Shown here: one piece after another, positions 51,157-59,670 of the stretch | Layout: each line of letters opens with the position of its first letter | Position numbering within the stretch: the stretch's first letter is position 1 | NCBI GenBank assembly: GCA_045651685.1 | Contig: JAZRSV010000019.1 | Span: 1-64,000 of the forward strand | DNA from: CAKVLS01 sp045651685 | GTDB taxonomy: Bacteria > Bacillota > Clostridia > Christensenellales > UBA1242 | Reading direction: 5' to 3' | DNA length: 64,000 nt | Notes under the pieces: generated by a model | What the model saw: the letters and a program-made list of their open reading frames with translations, nothing else | Database searches by the model: none | Told to the model about the DNA's origin: nothing | Position numbers and translations under genes: made by a program

Positions 51157-51735
51157 ATGGCAGAAACAAAGAAAGCAACTCCTAAAAAACAAAGAAACAG
51201 ATTGCACGAATTTTACCTAACAAATGTTGTTCCAGCTTGCACTAAAGAGTTTGGTTACAAAAATGTTATGGAAGTTCCTAAAATCGAAAAAATCGTTATC
51301 AACCTAGGTCTTGGTTCAGTTAAAGATAACTCTAAGAGCTTTAACCTAGCTGTTGAAGAAATCGCCCAAATCACCGGACAAAAACCAGTTGCTACAACTG
51401 CAAAAAAATCTATCTCAAACTTCAAAGTTAGAGAAGGTCAAAAAATCGGTGCTAAAGTTACACTTCGTGGCGATAGAATGTATGAATTTTTGGACAAATT
51501 AATTTCTATAGCTCTTCCAAGAGTTCGTGACTTTAAGGGTGTTAACCCTAAAGCTTTTGATGGCAGAGGCAACTATGCTCTAGGCATCAAAGAACAATTA
51601 ATTTTCCCAGAAATTTCTTATGAAAAAGTCGAACAAATTAGAGGTTTTGACGTTATTATTGTTACTACCGCTAAAACTGATAAAGAGGCATTTACTTTAC
51701 TTAAACTTATGGGTATGCCTTTCAGAGCAAGATAG
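51157..51735 (+). CDS. rplE: 50S ribosomal protein L5
   Basis: 192 aa with a ~12-residue basic N-terminal extension. 'NVMEVPKIEKIVINLGLGSV', 'LRGDRMYEFLDKLISIALPR', 'FDGRGNYALGIKEQLIFPEI' and 'TTAKTDKEAFTLLKLMGMPF' are standard. Carries 5S rRNA with L18 and touches P-site tRNA. Confidence 0.98.
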   Translation: MAETKKATPKKQRNRLHEFYLTNVVPACTKEFGYKNVMEVPKIEKIVINLGLGSVKDNSKSFNLAVEEIAQITGQKPVATTAKKSISNFKVREGQKIGAKVTLRGDRMYEFLDKLISIALPRVRDFKGVNPKAFDGRGNYALGIKEQLIFPEISYEKVEQIRGFDVIIVTTAKTDKEAFTLLKLMGMPFRAR

Positions 51736-51753
51736 TAAGGGAGTTTGATTATT

Positions 51754-51939
51754 ATGGCAAAAAAAGCAATGATAGAAAAACAACAAAGAAAACAAAAGTA
51801 TTCTACTCGTGAGTATACTCGTTGTTCTATTTGTGGTCGTCCACACGCTGTATTAAGAAAATATGGCATATGCAGAATCTGTTTTAGAAATCTAGCATAC
51901 AAAGGCGAAATCCCTGGCGTTAAAAAATCAAGTTGGTAA
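51754..51939 (+). CDS. rpsN: 30S ribosomal protein S14, zinc type Z
   Basis: 61 aa from the ATG at 51754 (AAGGGAG 10 nt upstream). Four Cys, CSIC and CRIC, form the zinc site of the short S14 form: 'YTRCSICGRPHAVLRKYGIC' then RICFR. Ends 'IPGVKKSSW'. Confidence 0.97.
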   Translation: MAKKAMIEKQQRKQKYSTREYTRCSICGRPHAVLRKYGICRICFRNLAYKGEIPGVKKSSW

Positions 51940-51958
51940 AAAGGAGAAGAAAAATAAT

Positions 51959-52357
51959 ATGATAGTTACAGATCCAATCGCAGATATGCTTACTCGTATT
52001 CGTAATGCTTTAACTGCAAAACACACAGAAGTTTTAATTCCTGCATCAAAAACTAAAAATACTATTGCTCAAATCCTTGTAAGTGAAGGTTATATTAACT
52101 CAGCTGACTTGGTTGATACAGGTAGTTACAAATCACTAAAAATTAATCTTAAATATGGTCCTAATAACGAAAGAGTTATCCAAGGTTTGAAACGCATTTC
52201 TAAACCTGGTCTTAGAGTTTATGCTAATGTAGAAGACCTTCCAAGAGTTCTTAATGGTCTAGGCATTGCAATTATCTCTACTAACAAAGGTATTATGACC
52301 GATAAGCAAGCTCGTGAACAAAACATTGGTGGCGAAGTTCTTGCTTATATCTGGTAG
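51959..52357 (+). CDS. rpsH: 30S ribosomal protein S8
   Basis: 132 aa: 'VTDPIADMLTRIRNALTAKH', 'SKPGLRVYANVEDLPRVLNG' and 'GIAIISTNKGIMTDKQAREQ'. Binds central-domain 16S rRNA early; in E. coli it represses the spc operon. AAAGGAGAAG ribosome binding site. Confidence 0.99.
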   Translation: MIVTDPIADMLTRIRNALTAKHTEVLIPASKTKNTIAQILVSEGYINSADLVDTGSYKSLKINLKYGPNNERVIQGLKRISKPGLRVYANVEDLPRVLNGLGIAIISTNKGIMTDKQAREQNIGGEVLAYIW

Positions 52358-52368
52358 GAGGTAGTATT

Positions 52369-52911
52369 ATGTCAAGAATTGGTAGATTACCTATTGATGT
52401 TCCAGCTGGTGTTACAGTTACTATCGAAGGTAGCAAAGTTACAGTTGCTGGTAAATTAGGAACATTAAGTCAAGTTATTGACAGAAACATCTCTGCAAAA
52501 CTTGAAAATAACCAAGTTATTGTTACTCGCGCTAGTGAAAACGGCGAATGCAGAGCAAAACATGGTCTATATAGACAACTTATCGCAAACATGGTTAAAG
52601 GTGTTAGCGAAGGTTTCAAAAAAGTTCTTGTAATCAACGGTGTTGGTTATAAAGCAACTCAAAATGGCAACAAAGTTGTTTTGAACATTGGTCTTTCTCA
52701 TCCAGTAGAACTTGTTCCAGATGAGGGTATCACTCTAAAAGCAACTAGCGTTACCGAAGTTGAAGTTAGCGGTATTGACAAAGAAAGAGTTGGTCAATTT
52801 GCAGCTAAAATCAGAGACATTAAGCGTGTAGAACCATATCATGCTTATGGTATAAAATACAGTGATGAAGTAGTTATCCGTAAAGAGGGTAAAACTTCTG
52901 GTAAAAAATAA
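52369..52911 (+). CDS. rplF: 50S ribosomal protein L6
   Basis: 180 aa, two similar domains: 'SRIGRLPIDVPAGVTVTIEG' at the start and 'GIDKERVGQFAAKIRDIKRV' near the end. Lies by the sarcin-ricin loop. 11 nt after rpsH. Confidence 0.99.
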   Translation: MSRIGRLPIDVPAGVTVTIEGSKVTVAGKLGTLSQVIDRNISAKLENNQVIVTRASENGECRAKHGLYRQLIANMVKGVSEGFKKVLVINGVGYKATQNGNKVVLNIGLSHPVELVPDEGITLKATSVTEVEVSGIDKERVGQFAAKIRDIKRVEPYHAYGIKYSDEVVIRKEGKTSGKK

Positions 52912-52926
52912 AGGAGCGCATAAAAG

Positions 52927-53295
52927 ATGATTAAACAAACAAATAAAAATGTACAAAGATTACATCGTCATTTGAGAGTTAGAGGCAAGATATCTGGTAC
53001 TAAAGAATGCCCTAGACTTAATGTTTATCGCAGCACAAACCATATCTATGCTCAAATTATTGATGATACTAAAGGTGTTACAATTGTTAGCGCTTCTACA
53101 GTAGAAAAGTCGATATTGCCATTGCTAGAAGGTAAAACAAAATCAGAACAAGCCTTCATCGTTGGCGAACAACTTGCAAAAGCAGCAAAGAAAAAAGGTG
53201 TTAAAACAGTTGTATTTGACCGTGGTGGATACCTTTATATCGGACGCGTTAAGAGTCTAGCTGAAGGCGCAAGAAACGCTGGTTTAGAGTTTTAA
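52927..53295 (+). CDS. rplR: 50S ribosomal protein L18
   Basis: 122 aa: 'RHLRVRGKISGTKECPRLNV', 'YRSTNHIYAQIIDDTKGVTI' and 'VFDRGGYLYIGRVKSLAEGA'. Binds 5S rRNA. AAAGGAGCG lies 11 nt before the ATG. Confidence 0.99.
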   Translation: MIKQTNKNVQRLHRHLRVRGKISGTKECPRLNVYRSTNHIYAQIIDDTKGVTIVSASTVEKSILPLLEGKTKSEQAFIVGEQLAKAAKKKGVKTVVFDRGGYLYIGRVKSLAEGARNAGLEF

Positions 53296-53306
53296 TGGAG
53301 GAAATT

Positions 53307-53837
53307 ATGGCAAAGAAAGAAATTAACAAAGAAAATGTTAAAAAACCTGTAACTCGTAGAGAAGACAGCGAATTTGATAAAAAATTAGTTGAAGTAAGAC
53401 GCGTTGCCAAAGTTGTTAAGGGTGGTAGAACACTTCGTTTTAGCGCACTTGTAGTTGTTGGTAACAGAAAAGGTCTTGTAGGTGTTGGTATCGGTAAATC
53501 AGCTGAAGTTCCTGAAGCTATCGAAAAAGCAACTGCTTCTGCTAAAAAACATTTGATTTCTGTACCTATTGTTGGAACAACAATTCCTCACAATGTAGTA
53601 GGTAAATACAGCTCTACAAGCGTTTTGATGTTGCCTGCAAGCGAAGGTACTGGTGTTATCGCTGGTGGTAGTGCTCGTGCCGTTGTTGAACTTGCTGGTA
53701 TCAGAGATATCACTACAAAAACTCATGGTTCAAACAACAAAATCAACTGCGTTAAGGCAACTCTAGAAGGCCTTAAAGCTTTAAGAACTAGAGAGCAAGT
53801 TGCAGCACTTCGCGGCAAAGCTCCAGAAGAGATTTAA
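53307..53837 (+). CDS. rpsE: 30S ribosomal protein S5
   Basis: 176 aa from the ATG at 53307 (TGGAGG upstream); an in-frame ATG at 53295 overlaps the rplR stop and leaves no site, so it was not chosen. 'GGRTLRFSALVVVGNRKGLV' and 'GVGIGKSAEVPEAIEKA' form the double-stranded-RNA-binding-like part; 'RAVVELAGIRDITTKTHGSN' follows. Fidelity protein next to S4. Confidence 0.98.
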   Translation: MAKKEINKENVKKPVTRREDSEFDKKLVEVRRVAKVVKGGRTLRFSALVVVGNRKGLVGVGIGKSAEVPEAIEKATASAKKHLISVPIVGTTIPHNVVGKYSSTSVLMLPASEGTGVIAGGSARAVVELAGIRDITTKTHGSNNKINCVKATLEGLKALRTREQVAALRGKAPEEI

Positions 53838-53854
53838 TAAGGTAGGATTTTTAT

Positions 53855-54070
53855 ATGGAAACAAAAACAACAAAAACTAAAAAATCCGCAGGTAAACTAA
53901 AAGTTACTTATGTAAGAAGCGTTATCGGTTATGATAAAAAACAAGCTAAAATTTTGGAAGCACTAGGTCTTAGAAAACTTAACACAACCAAAATATTCCC
54001 TGATAACGAAAGTATTAGAGGAAGTTTATTTTTAGTAAAACATTTAGTAAAAGTAGAAGAAGTTAAGTAA
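53855..54070 (+). CDS. rpmD: 50S ribosomal protein L30
   Basis: 71 aa, with a ~12-residue Lys/Thr-rich N-terminal extension before 'KLKVTYVRSVIGYDKKQAKI' and 'LEALGLRKLNTTKIFPDNES'. The usual length is ~60. Sits between rpsE and rplO as standard; weak AAGGTAGG ribosome binding site. Confidence 0.96.
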   Translation: METKTTKTKKSAGKLKVTYVRSVIGYDKKQAKILEALGLRKLNTTKIFPDNESIRGSLFLVKHLVKVEEVK

Positions 54071-54082
54071 AAGGAGTAAACT

Positions 54083-54526
54083 ATGAATATTCAAACTTTA
54101 TCTCCAGCTCCTAACTCTCGCTCAAGCAAAAAGCGTCTTGGCAGAGGTATTGGTAGCGGTATCGGTAAGACAAGTGGTAAAGGTCATAAAGGTCAAAACG
54201 CTCGTAGTGGCGGTGGTGTAAGACCTGGATTTGAAGGTGGTCAAATACCTCTTATCAGAAGACTTCCAAAACGCGGCTTTAACAACCAATTCAAAAAGGT
54301 TTATGCTATCGTTAATGTTAGCGATCTAAATGTTTTTGAAGATGGCGCAACAGTTGATGCTAAAGCATTACTAGAAAAGAACATCATTGGTAAAGTAGAA
54401 CCATATGGTGTTAAAGTTCTTGGTAACGGCGAATTAACTAAAAAATTAACTGTAAAAGCAGATAAATTCACTGAAACAGCAAAACAAAAGATTGAAAAAA
54501 TTGGTGGTAAGCCTGAGGAGGTATAA
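54083..54526 (+). CDS. rplO: 50S ribosomal protein L15
   Basis: 147 aa. Glycine/basic N-terminus 'KKRLGRGIGSGIGKTSGKGH' and 'FEGGQIPLIRRLPKRGFNN', then a globular C-terminal half. Late 50S assembly protein. Last base overlaps the secY start. Confidence 0.98.
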   Translation: MNIQTLSPAPNSRSSKKRLGRGIGSGIGKTSGKGHKGQNARSGGGVRPGFEGGQIPLIRRLPKRGFNNQFKKVYAIVNVSDLNVFEDGATVDAKALLEKNIIGKVEPYGVKVLGNGELTKKLTVKADKFTETAKQKIEKIGGKPEEV

Positions 54527-55797
54527 TGTTTAAGACCTTTAAAGAAGCATTTAAGATAAAGGAAGTACGCAAAAAATTGTTGCTTACTTTGTTATTGTTG
54601 CTTATCTATCGTATAGGTTGCTGGTTGCCAACTCCTGGTATTATGACATCAGTGTTTGCAACTAACACATCAGAAGGTTTCTTGAGCATTATAAGCGCTG
54701 TAAACGGTAGTGCCTTGAGCAACGGTGCAATATTAGCCCTTGGCGTGTTGCCTTACATCAATGCTTCAATCATTATGCAATTATTAACTATTGCAATTCC
54801 TAAACTTGAAAAATTATCAAAACAAGGCGAAGAAGGTAAAAAGAAAATAGCTCTTTATAACCGTATTGCTGCTCTTGTTTTGGCCTTTGCTCAAGCTATA
54901 GGTATTGTTCTTGCTTTTGGTTCTACAAGTTTGGACTCAACTATATTTGGTGGTACAGCATTTACCTCTGTTATGGTTGTTATCATACTTGTTGCCGGAG
55001 CAATGTTTACCGTTTGGTTATCAGAAAGAATTACTGACCTAGGTATCGGAAATGGTATGTCACTTCTTATCTTTGTTGGTATTTTGTCAACAGCTGGTCA
55101 AGCATTATTTGAAGGTATTAAAGGTGTATTTGTAGATGTAAATTATCTATGGACCTTACTTATTTTCTTACTTGCTGTTATTGTTATATTTGGACTAATC
55201 GTTTGGGTTGACCTTGCAGAAAGAAAAATCCCAGTTCAATATGCAAAACAAATCAAAGGTAGAAAAATGTACGGTGGTCAAAGTACACATATTCCTATTA
55301 AGGTTAACTCATCAGGAGTTATGCCTATAATATTTGCAATGTCTATTATAAGTTTTCCACAACTTATCGTAAGCATTTTTTGGCCAAACGCTAACTACCC
55401 AGCAATTCTTGCTACTGGTGGTTGGTTATATAGTGTTATTATGGCGTTATTAATCTTATTCTTCGCATATTTCTATGCTCAAATAAGCTTTAACCCAGAA
55501 GACATTTCTAGACAATTACAACAAAATGGTGGCTTTATTTCTGGTATTCGTGCGGGCAAACCAACTGCAGAATATCTAGGTAGAGTATCAAAGCGTATCA
55601 CACTATTCGGAGCACTATTCCTTATGTTTGTTGCTCTTGTACCAACATTGATATTTACTTTCATTGGTGGTAATAGTTCGCTTGTTAATGCTTTTAGTGC
55701 TACTGGACTTATCATCGTAGTATCTACTGCGTTGGAGTTTAATAAACAACTAGAAGCTCAATTATTGATGAGAAATTATAAAGGCTTTTTAAAATAA
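54526..55797 (+). CDS. secY: Preprotein translocase channel SecY
   Basis: 423 aa with ten membrane spans. 'LLLIYRIGCWLPTPGI', plug-region 'GSALSNGAILALGVLPYINA', 'QYAKQIKGRKMYGGQSTHIP' in the cytoplasmic loop that binds the ribosome and SecA, and the final 'EAQLLMRNYKGFLK'. Pairs with the SecE encoded at 22721. GAGGAGG inside rplO; coupled by a one-base overlap. Confidence 0.98.
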   Translation: MFKTFKEAFKIKEVRKKLLLTLLLLLIYRIGCWLPTPGIMTSVFATNTSEGFLSIISAVNGSALSNGAILALGVLPYINASIIMQLLTIAIPKLEKLSKQGEEGKKKIALYNRIAALVLAFAQAIGIVLAFGSTSLDSTIFGGTAFTSVMVVIILVAGAMFTVWLSERITDLGIGNGMSLLIFVGILSTAGQALFEGIKGVFVDVNYLWTLLIFLLAVIVIFGLIVWVDLAERKIPVQYAKQIKGRKMYGGQSTHIPIKVNSSGVMPIIFAMSIISFPQLIVSIFWPNANYPAILATGGWLYSVIMALLILFFAYFYAQISFNPEDISRQLQQNGGFISGIRAGKPTAEYLGRVSKRITLFGALFLMFVALVPTLIFTFIGGNSSLVNAFSATGLIIVVSTALEFNKQLEAQLLMRNYKGFLK

Positions 55798-55810
55798 ATA
55801 ATTTAGGTTT

Positions 55811-55838
55811 TTCTCAAACACAGCAATGTGTTTGAGAA
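55811..55838 (+). promoter_or_regulatory. Perfect 12-bp GNRA hairpin between secY and adk
   Basis: TTCTCAAACACA / TGTGTTTGAGAA with GCAA tetraloop. No T run follows, so it should not terminate; candidate RNase III or mRNA-stability site in the middle of the superoperon. Confidence 0.6.
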
Positions 55839-55897
55839 GACTAAAAATTAATAGTATTCAGACGCAAAAAAATTAAACAAAAATTTAAGGATTCGTT

Positions 55898-56527
55898 ATG
55901 AAAATTATTTTATTAGGACCTCCAGGTAGTGGCAAGGGTACCCAAGCTTCTATCACAAAAGAAAAATACAATATACCTCACATCTCTACAGGAGATATCT
56001 TTAGGTATAATATAAAAAATAATACAGAATTAGGACAACTTGCTTCAAGTTATATCAACGAAGGCAAATTAGTTCCTGATAGTGTCACAATTAATATGGT
56101 ACAAGACCGTATCAATCAAGATGATTGCAAAAATGGCTTTTTGCTAGATGGTTTCCCAAGAAATATCGATCAAGCAGACGCTTTGGCAAACATGACTGAT
56201 ATTGATTGTGCACTACTTATTGATCAATCTTACGAAGTTATTATTCCTCGTATGGCTGGTCGTAGAGTTTGCAGAGATTGTGGCGAAACTCTAAATATTC
56301 AAAATCTTAAAGAAGATAAATGCCCTAAATGTGGTGGAGCTCTTTATCAAAGAGATGACGATAGAGAAGAAGTTGTGCTTAAGAGATTAAAAGAGTACGA
56401 AAAACAAACTTTCCCACTAATAGAGTATTATAAAGCAAAGGGTTTGCTAGAAGTAGTAAACGCTTCAACCGAAATTGATGAAACCAACGCTATGGTAGAT
56501 GCAATTTTGGCAAAGTTTAGAAGGTAA
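55898..56527 (+). CDS. adk: Adenylate kinase, zinc-lid type
   Basis: 209 aa. P-loop 'LLGPPGSGKGTQASI' (~5-19), 'HISTGDIFRYNIKNN', 'LDGFPRNIDQADAL', and a lid with four Cys (VCRDCG and DKCPKCGG) for structural zinc, typical of Gram-positives. Makes 2 ADP from ATP and AMP. Long-lid form. Weak AAGGA ribosome binding site; 5 nt before map. Confidence 0.98.
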   Translation: MKIILLGPPGSGKGTQASITKEKYNIPHISTGDIFRYNIKNNTELGQLASSYINEGKLVPDSVTINMVQDRINQDDCKNGFLLDGFPRNIDQADALANMTDIDCALLIDQSYEVIIPRMAGRRVCRDCGETLNIQNLKEDKCPKCGGALYQRDDDREEVVLKRLKEYEKQTFPLIEYYKAKGLLEVVNASTEIDETNAMVDAILAKFRR

Positions 56528-56531
56528 TAAA

Positions 56532-57275
56532 ATGATAAAAATCAAAACTGCACAAGAGATTGCTCTTATGCGCAAAGCTGGCGAAATAACAAGAGAAACA
56601 TTGCTTCTTTTGGAGAAAAATATTAAGCCAGGTGTTACAACTAAACAACTTGATGAACTCGCTTATGAGTTTATCACCCGTAATAAAGCAGTTCCAAGTT
56701 TTCTTAATTATGGTGGCTTTCCTGCAACAATATGTGCTTCTGTCAATGAAGAAGTAGTACATGGTATACCTAGTGATAGGGTGTTGCAAGAAGGCGACAT
56801 AGTTAGTATAGATGTTGGAGCATGTTACAAAGGTTATCACGGTGACAGTGCTAGAACTTTTGCCGTAGGTAAAATATCTAACGAAAAACAAAAACTTATT
56901 GATGTTACTAAACAAAGTTTCTTTGAAGGTATCAAAAATCTAAAAGCAGGTTGCTGTGTAGGTGATATATCTTCTGCAGTGCAACGCTATGTAGAAAAAC
57001 ATGGTTTTTCGGTTGTTAGAGACTTGGTTGGCCATGGTGTAGGCAAAAACTTGCACGAAGATCCATCAGTTCCAAACTATGGATTTGCAGGTTTTGGACC
57101 TAAATTACATGCTGGCACAGTTATTGCAATCGAACCAATGGTTAATGCTGGTACTTACAAAGTAAAATTTGACCAGTTTGACGGCTGGACAGTTACAACA
57201 AGTGATGGTTTGCCATCTGCTCACTATGAAAATACTATTCTTATTACCGAAGATGGTGTTGAGATATTAACTTAG
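56532..57275 (+). CDS. map: Methionine aminopeptidase type I
   Basis: 247 aa from the ATG at 56532 (AGAAGG inside the end of adk); an in-frame start at 56499 overlaps adk. Metal and substrate motifs: 'EEVVHGIPSDRVLQEGDIVS', 'IDVGACYKGYHGDSARTF', 'DLVGHGVGKNLHEDPSVPNY' and 'AIEPMVNAGT'. Removes the initiator Met from nascent chains. Standard adk-map-infA order. Confidence 0.98.
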   Translation: MIKIKTAQEIALMRKAGEITRETLLLLEKNIKPGVTTKQLDELAYEFITRNKAVPSFLNYGGFPATICASVNEEVVHGIPSDRVLQEGDIVSIDVGACYKGYHGDSARTFAVGKISNEKQKLIDVTKQSFFEGIKNLKAGCCVGDISSAVQRYVEKHGFSVVRDLVGHGVGKNLHEDPSVPNYGFAGFGPKLHAGTVIAIEPMVNAGTYKVKFDQFDGWTVTTSDGLPSAHYENTILITEDGVEILT

Positions 57276-57283
57276 AGGTGAAT

Positions 57284-57553
57284 ATGGATTGCCAACTTAA
57301 TCTAGGTAGTGTCGTAGTATCTACCCAGGGTAGAGATGCTGGTAGAATTTATCTTATATCACAAGTACAAGACAAAGACTATGTTTTTGTTGTTGATGGT
57401 GACATAAGAAAATTTACTAACCCTAAGAAAAAACGCATCAAACATCTAAAATATGCTGGAGCAACTTTAGAAGCTATCGCCGAAAAACTTGCAACCCAGA
57501 AAAAAGTATTCGATGCTGAAGTATACAGTGCATTGAAAAGTTATAATAAGTAG
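57284..57553 (+). CDS. KOW-domain RNA-binding protein
   Basis: 89 aa from the ATG at 57284 with AGAGGTG before it (GTG at 57278 is part of that site). 'LNLGSVVVSTQGRDAGRIYL' is a KOW motif; 'DGDIRKFTNPKKKRIKHLKY' is basic. This L14e-like protein lies between map and infA in many Clostridia; probably binds rRNA, exact role unknown. Confidence 0.9.
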   Translation: MDCQLNLGSVVVSTQGRDAGRIYLISQVQDKDYVFVVDGDIRKFTNPKKKRIKHLKYAGATLEAIAEKLATQKKVFDAEVYSALKSYNK

Positions 57554-57573
57554 TTACTTAGAAAGGAGATTAT

Positions 57574-57798
57574 ATGCCAAAATCCGATTGCTTAGAAACA
57601 GAAGGAGTGGTTACCGAAGTACTTCCTAATGCAACATTCAAAGTACAACTAACCAATGGTCATGTTATTACCTGCTATATTTCAGGTAAACTAAGAATGA
57701 ATTATATTAAAATACTAGAAGGTGACCAAGTTAAAGTTGAGATGAGCCCTTATGATCTTACAAAGGGTCGTATCACTTGGCGTGGCAAACAAAATTAA
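57574..57798 (+). CDS. infA: Translation initiation factor IF-1
   Basis: 74 aa S1/OB fold: 'ETEGVVTEVLPNATFKVQLT', 'NGHVITCYISGKLRMNYIKI' and 'MSPYDLTKGRITWR'. Blocks the A site during initiation. GAAAGGAG ribosome binding site. Confidence 0.98.
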   Translation: MPKSDCLETEGVVTEVLPNATFKVQLTNGHVITCYISGKLRMNYIKILEGDQVKVEMSPYDLTKGRITWRGKQN

Positions 57799-57808
57799 GG
57801 AGAAAATT

Positions 57809-57925
57809 ATGAAAGTTCGTCCATCAGTAAAACCTATTTGCGATAAATGCAAAGTTATCAAGAGAGAAGGTAAAGTAATGGTTATTTGCTCAAAGAGCAA
57901 AAAACACAAACAAGTTCAAGGTTAA
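57809..57925 (+). CDS. rpmJ: 50S ribosomal protein L36, zinc form
   Basis: 38 aa: begins MKVRPSVKPICDKCKVIKRE and ends KHKQVQG. Zinc ligands C11, C14, C27 and H33. Ribosome binding site AAGGAGA; 10 nt after infA. Too short for many gene finders but plain by sequence and place. Confidence 0.97.
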   Translation: MKVRPSVKPICDKCKVIKREGKVMVICSKSKKHKQVQG

Positions 57926-57938
57926 TTTAGAGTTAATT

Positions 57939-57960
57939 GCCCTAGTTTAACTGGGTTTTT
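57939..57960 (+). terminator. Weak terminator after rpmJ
   Basis: CCC-T-AGT / ACT-GGG stem (bulged T), TTA loop, then TTTTT. Followed by a new promoter before rpsM. Confidence 0.45.
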
Positions 57961-58016
57961 AACCCTAAATTTATCTAACTTTGTTAAAAAATTTTTGACA
58001 ATTTTTACTATTAATA

Positions 58017-58045
58017 TTGAAGTTTTTAGTAAGATATGTTATAAT
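58017..58045 (+). promoter_or_regulatory. Alpha-operon promoter before rpsM
   Basis: TTGAAG, 17 bp, TATAAT, with TG one base ahead of the -10. A TTGACA at 57995 has no matching -10 at proper spacing. Confidence 0.75.
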
Positions 58046-58064
58046 ATTTAAGTTAGAAAGTTAT

Positions 58065-58104
58065 CACAACAAAGCGGCTGACACTTTGAGTGTTTTTTGT
58101 TGTG
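58065..58104 (+). promoter_or_regulatory. Structured leader of rpsM
   Basis: Outer 9-bp stem CACAACAAA / TTTGTTGTG encloses GCGGCTG and an inner hairpin ACACT-TTG-AGTGT (58081-58093). It lies within ~20 nt of the expected transcript start. Possible r-protein (S4 or S13) control site. Confidence 0.5.
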
Positions 58105-58140
58105 TTTACATAAACAAAAATAATATTTTGGAGGATTATT

Positions 58141-58509
58141 ATGGCTCGTATTGCTGGTGTAGATTTGCCAAGAGAAAAACGTTTGGAAATTGGTCTTACC
58201 TATATTAAAGGTATTGGCAGAGTCACTTCAAACAAAATTTTAGCAGAAACTGGTATTAGCCCAGACCTTCGTGTTAAAGATTTGACAGAAGGTGATGTTG
58301 CTAAACTTCGTGAGTATATCGAACATCACGTAGTTGTTGAAGGTGACCTACAACGTGAAGTTTCTCTTAACATCAAGAGACTATCAGAAATAGGATGTTA
58401 CCGTGGCATTCGCCATCGTAAAGGTTTGCCTGTAAGAGGTCAAAGCACTAAACAAAATGCTAGAACTTGTAAAGGCCCTAAAAAGACTGTTGCTAAGAAG
58501 AAAAAGTAA
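58141..58509 (+). CDS. rpsM: 30S ribosomal protein S13
   Basis: 122 aa: 'MARIAGVDLPREKRLEIGLT', 'YIKGIGRVTSNKILAETGIS', 'GCYRGIRHRKGLPVRGQSTK' and C-terminal basic tail. Contacts P-site tRNA and L5. GGAGG ribosome binding site. Confidence 0.99.
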   Translation: MARIAGVDLPREKRLEIGLTYIKGIGRVTSNKILAETGISPDLRVKDLTEGDVAKLREYIEHHVVVEGDLQREVSLNIKRLSEIGCYRGIRHRKGLPVRGQSTKQNARTCKGPKKTVAKKKK

Positions 58510-58582
58510 TCTAATTCTTAAATTCAGTTTTATTAAATTAAATTTTAATAGCGTATTTGCTAATTTATAAAGGAGCGATAAA

Positions 58583-58972
58583 ATGGCTGTTGTTAAAAAG
58601 ACAAAAAAGAGAAAGGCAACCAAAAATATAGACAAAGGTGCAGTACACATTCAAGCATCTTTTAACAATACATTGGTTACTTTTACAGATACTGCTGGTA
58701 ACACAATTTCTGCATCAAGCGCAGGAAGCCTAGGTTTTAAGGGTTCTCGTAAGAGCACTCCATTTGCTGCTCAACAAGCTGTAGAAACAGCTGCAAAAGT
58801 TGCAAAAGAACAAGGTATCAAATCAGTAGAAGTTTATGTTAAAGGCCCTGGCAACGGTAGAGAAGCTGCTATCAGAGCACTTGCTACTGCAGAGATAGAT
58901 GTTACTAAAATTAGTGACGTTTCTCCTATCCCTCACAATGGATGCCGTCCACCTAAACGCAGAAGAATATAG
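58583..58972 (+). CDS. rpsK: 30S ribosomal protein S11
   Basis: 129 aa: 'HIQASFNNTLVTFTDTAGNT', 'SSAGSLGFKGSRKSTPFAAQ' and 'DVSPIPHNGCRPPKRRRI'. Part of the platform and E site. 73-nt gap from rpsM contains nothing recognisable. Confidence 0.99.
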   Translation: MAVVKKTKKRKATKNIDKGAVHIQASFNNTLVTFTDTAGNTISASSAGSLGFKGSRKSTPFAAQQAVETAAKVAKEQGIKSVEVYVKGPGNGREAAIRALATAEIDVTKISDVSPIPHNGCRPPKRRRI

Positions 58973-59033
58973 TCTTCAAACAAATTACACTTAATATCTA
59001 TATGATATTACAATATTTATAAGGAGTTAAATT

Positions 59034-59654
59034 ATGGCAAAATATACAGATGCAGATTGTCGTCTATGCCGCAGAGAAGGTTGCAAACTTTTCTTAAAGG
59101 GCGACAGATGTGTTTCTTCTAAATGTGCTATGGAAAAAAGACCTGTTCTTCCTGGTCAACATGGTGCTGGTAGAAAGAAAACTACTGACTATGGTGTTCA
59201 ACTTCGTGAAAAACAAAAAGTTAAAAGAGCTTATGGCTTGTTAGAAAAACAATTTAGAGCTTACTACGAAGAAGCTGAACGCATGAAAGGCGTTACTGGT
59301 GAAAATATGCTTTCACTATTAGAGCGTCGTCTTGACAATGTTATTTACAGAATGGGTATCGGTTCTAGCCGTAGCGAAAGCAGACAAATCGTTAACCATG
59401 GACATATCACTGTAAATGGCAGAACCGTTGACATTCCTTCTTTCCAAGTTAAAGTTGGTGATGTTATTGCTATCAAAGAAAGTAAACAAGATTTAGAGAT
59501 GTTTAAACAACTTAAAGGTGTTAAAATTTCTATGCCAAAATGGGTAGAATTTGATACTGATAAACTTTGCGGTAAGATCAATGCTCTACCACAAAGAGAT
59601 GATGTTGACCTAAATATTCAAGAACACTTGATTATCGAGTTATATTCAAGATAG
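59034..59654 (+). CDS. rpsD: 30S ribosomal protein S4, zinc type
   Basis: 206 aa. N-terminal Cys set 'CRLCRREGCKLFLKGDRCVS' plus a further KC marks the zinc form; S4 domain 'RLDNVIYRMGIGSSRSESRQ' then 'IVNHGHITVNGRTVDIPS'. Primary 16S 5'-domain binder; autoregulator in both Bacillus and E. coli. AAGGAG ribosome binding site. Confidence 0.99.
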   Translation: MAKYTDADCRLCRREGCKLFLKGDRCVSSKCAMEKRPVLPGQHGAGRKKTTDYGVQLREKQKVKRAYGLLEKQFRAYYEEAERMKGVTGENMLSLLERRLDNVIYRMGIGSSRSESRQIVNHGHITVNGRTVDIPSFQVKVGDVIAIKESKQDLEMFKQLKGVKISMPKWVEFDTDKLCGKINALPQRDDVDLNIQEHLIIELYSR

Positions 59655-59670
59655 TAGGAGGGAATTTTCT

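Noticed and set aside
57995..58000. Perfect TTGACA -35 hexamer before rpsM
   Set aside because: No acceptable -10 at 16-18 bp; the better promoter uses TTGAAG at 58017 with TATAAT at 58040.
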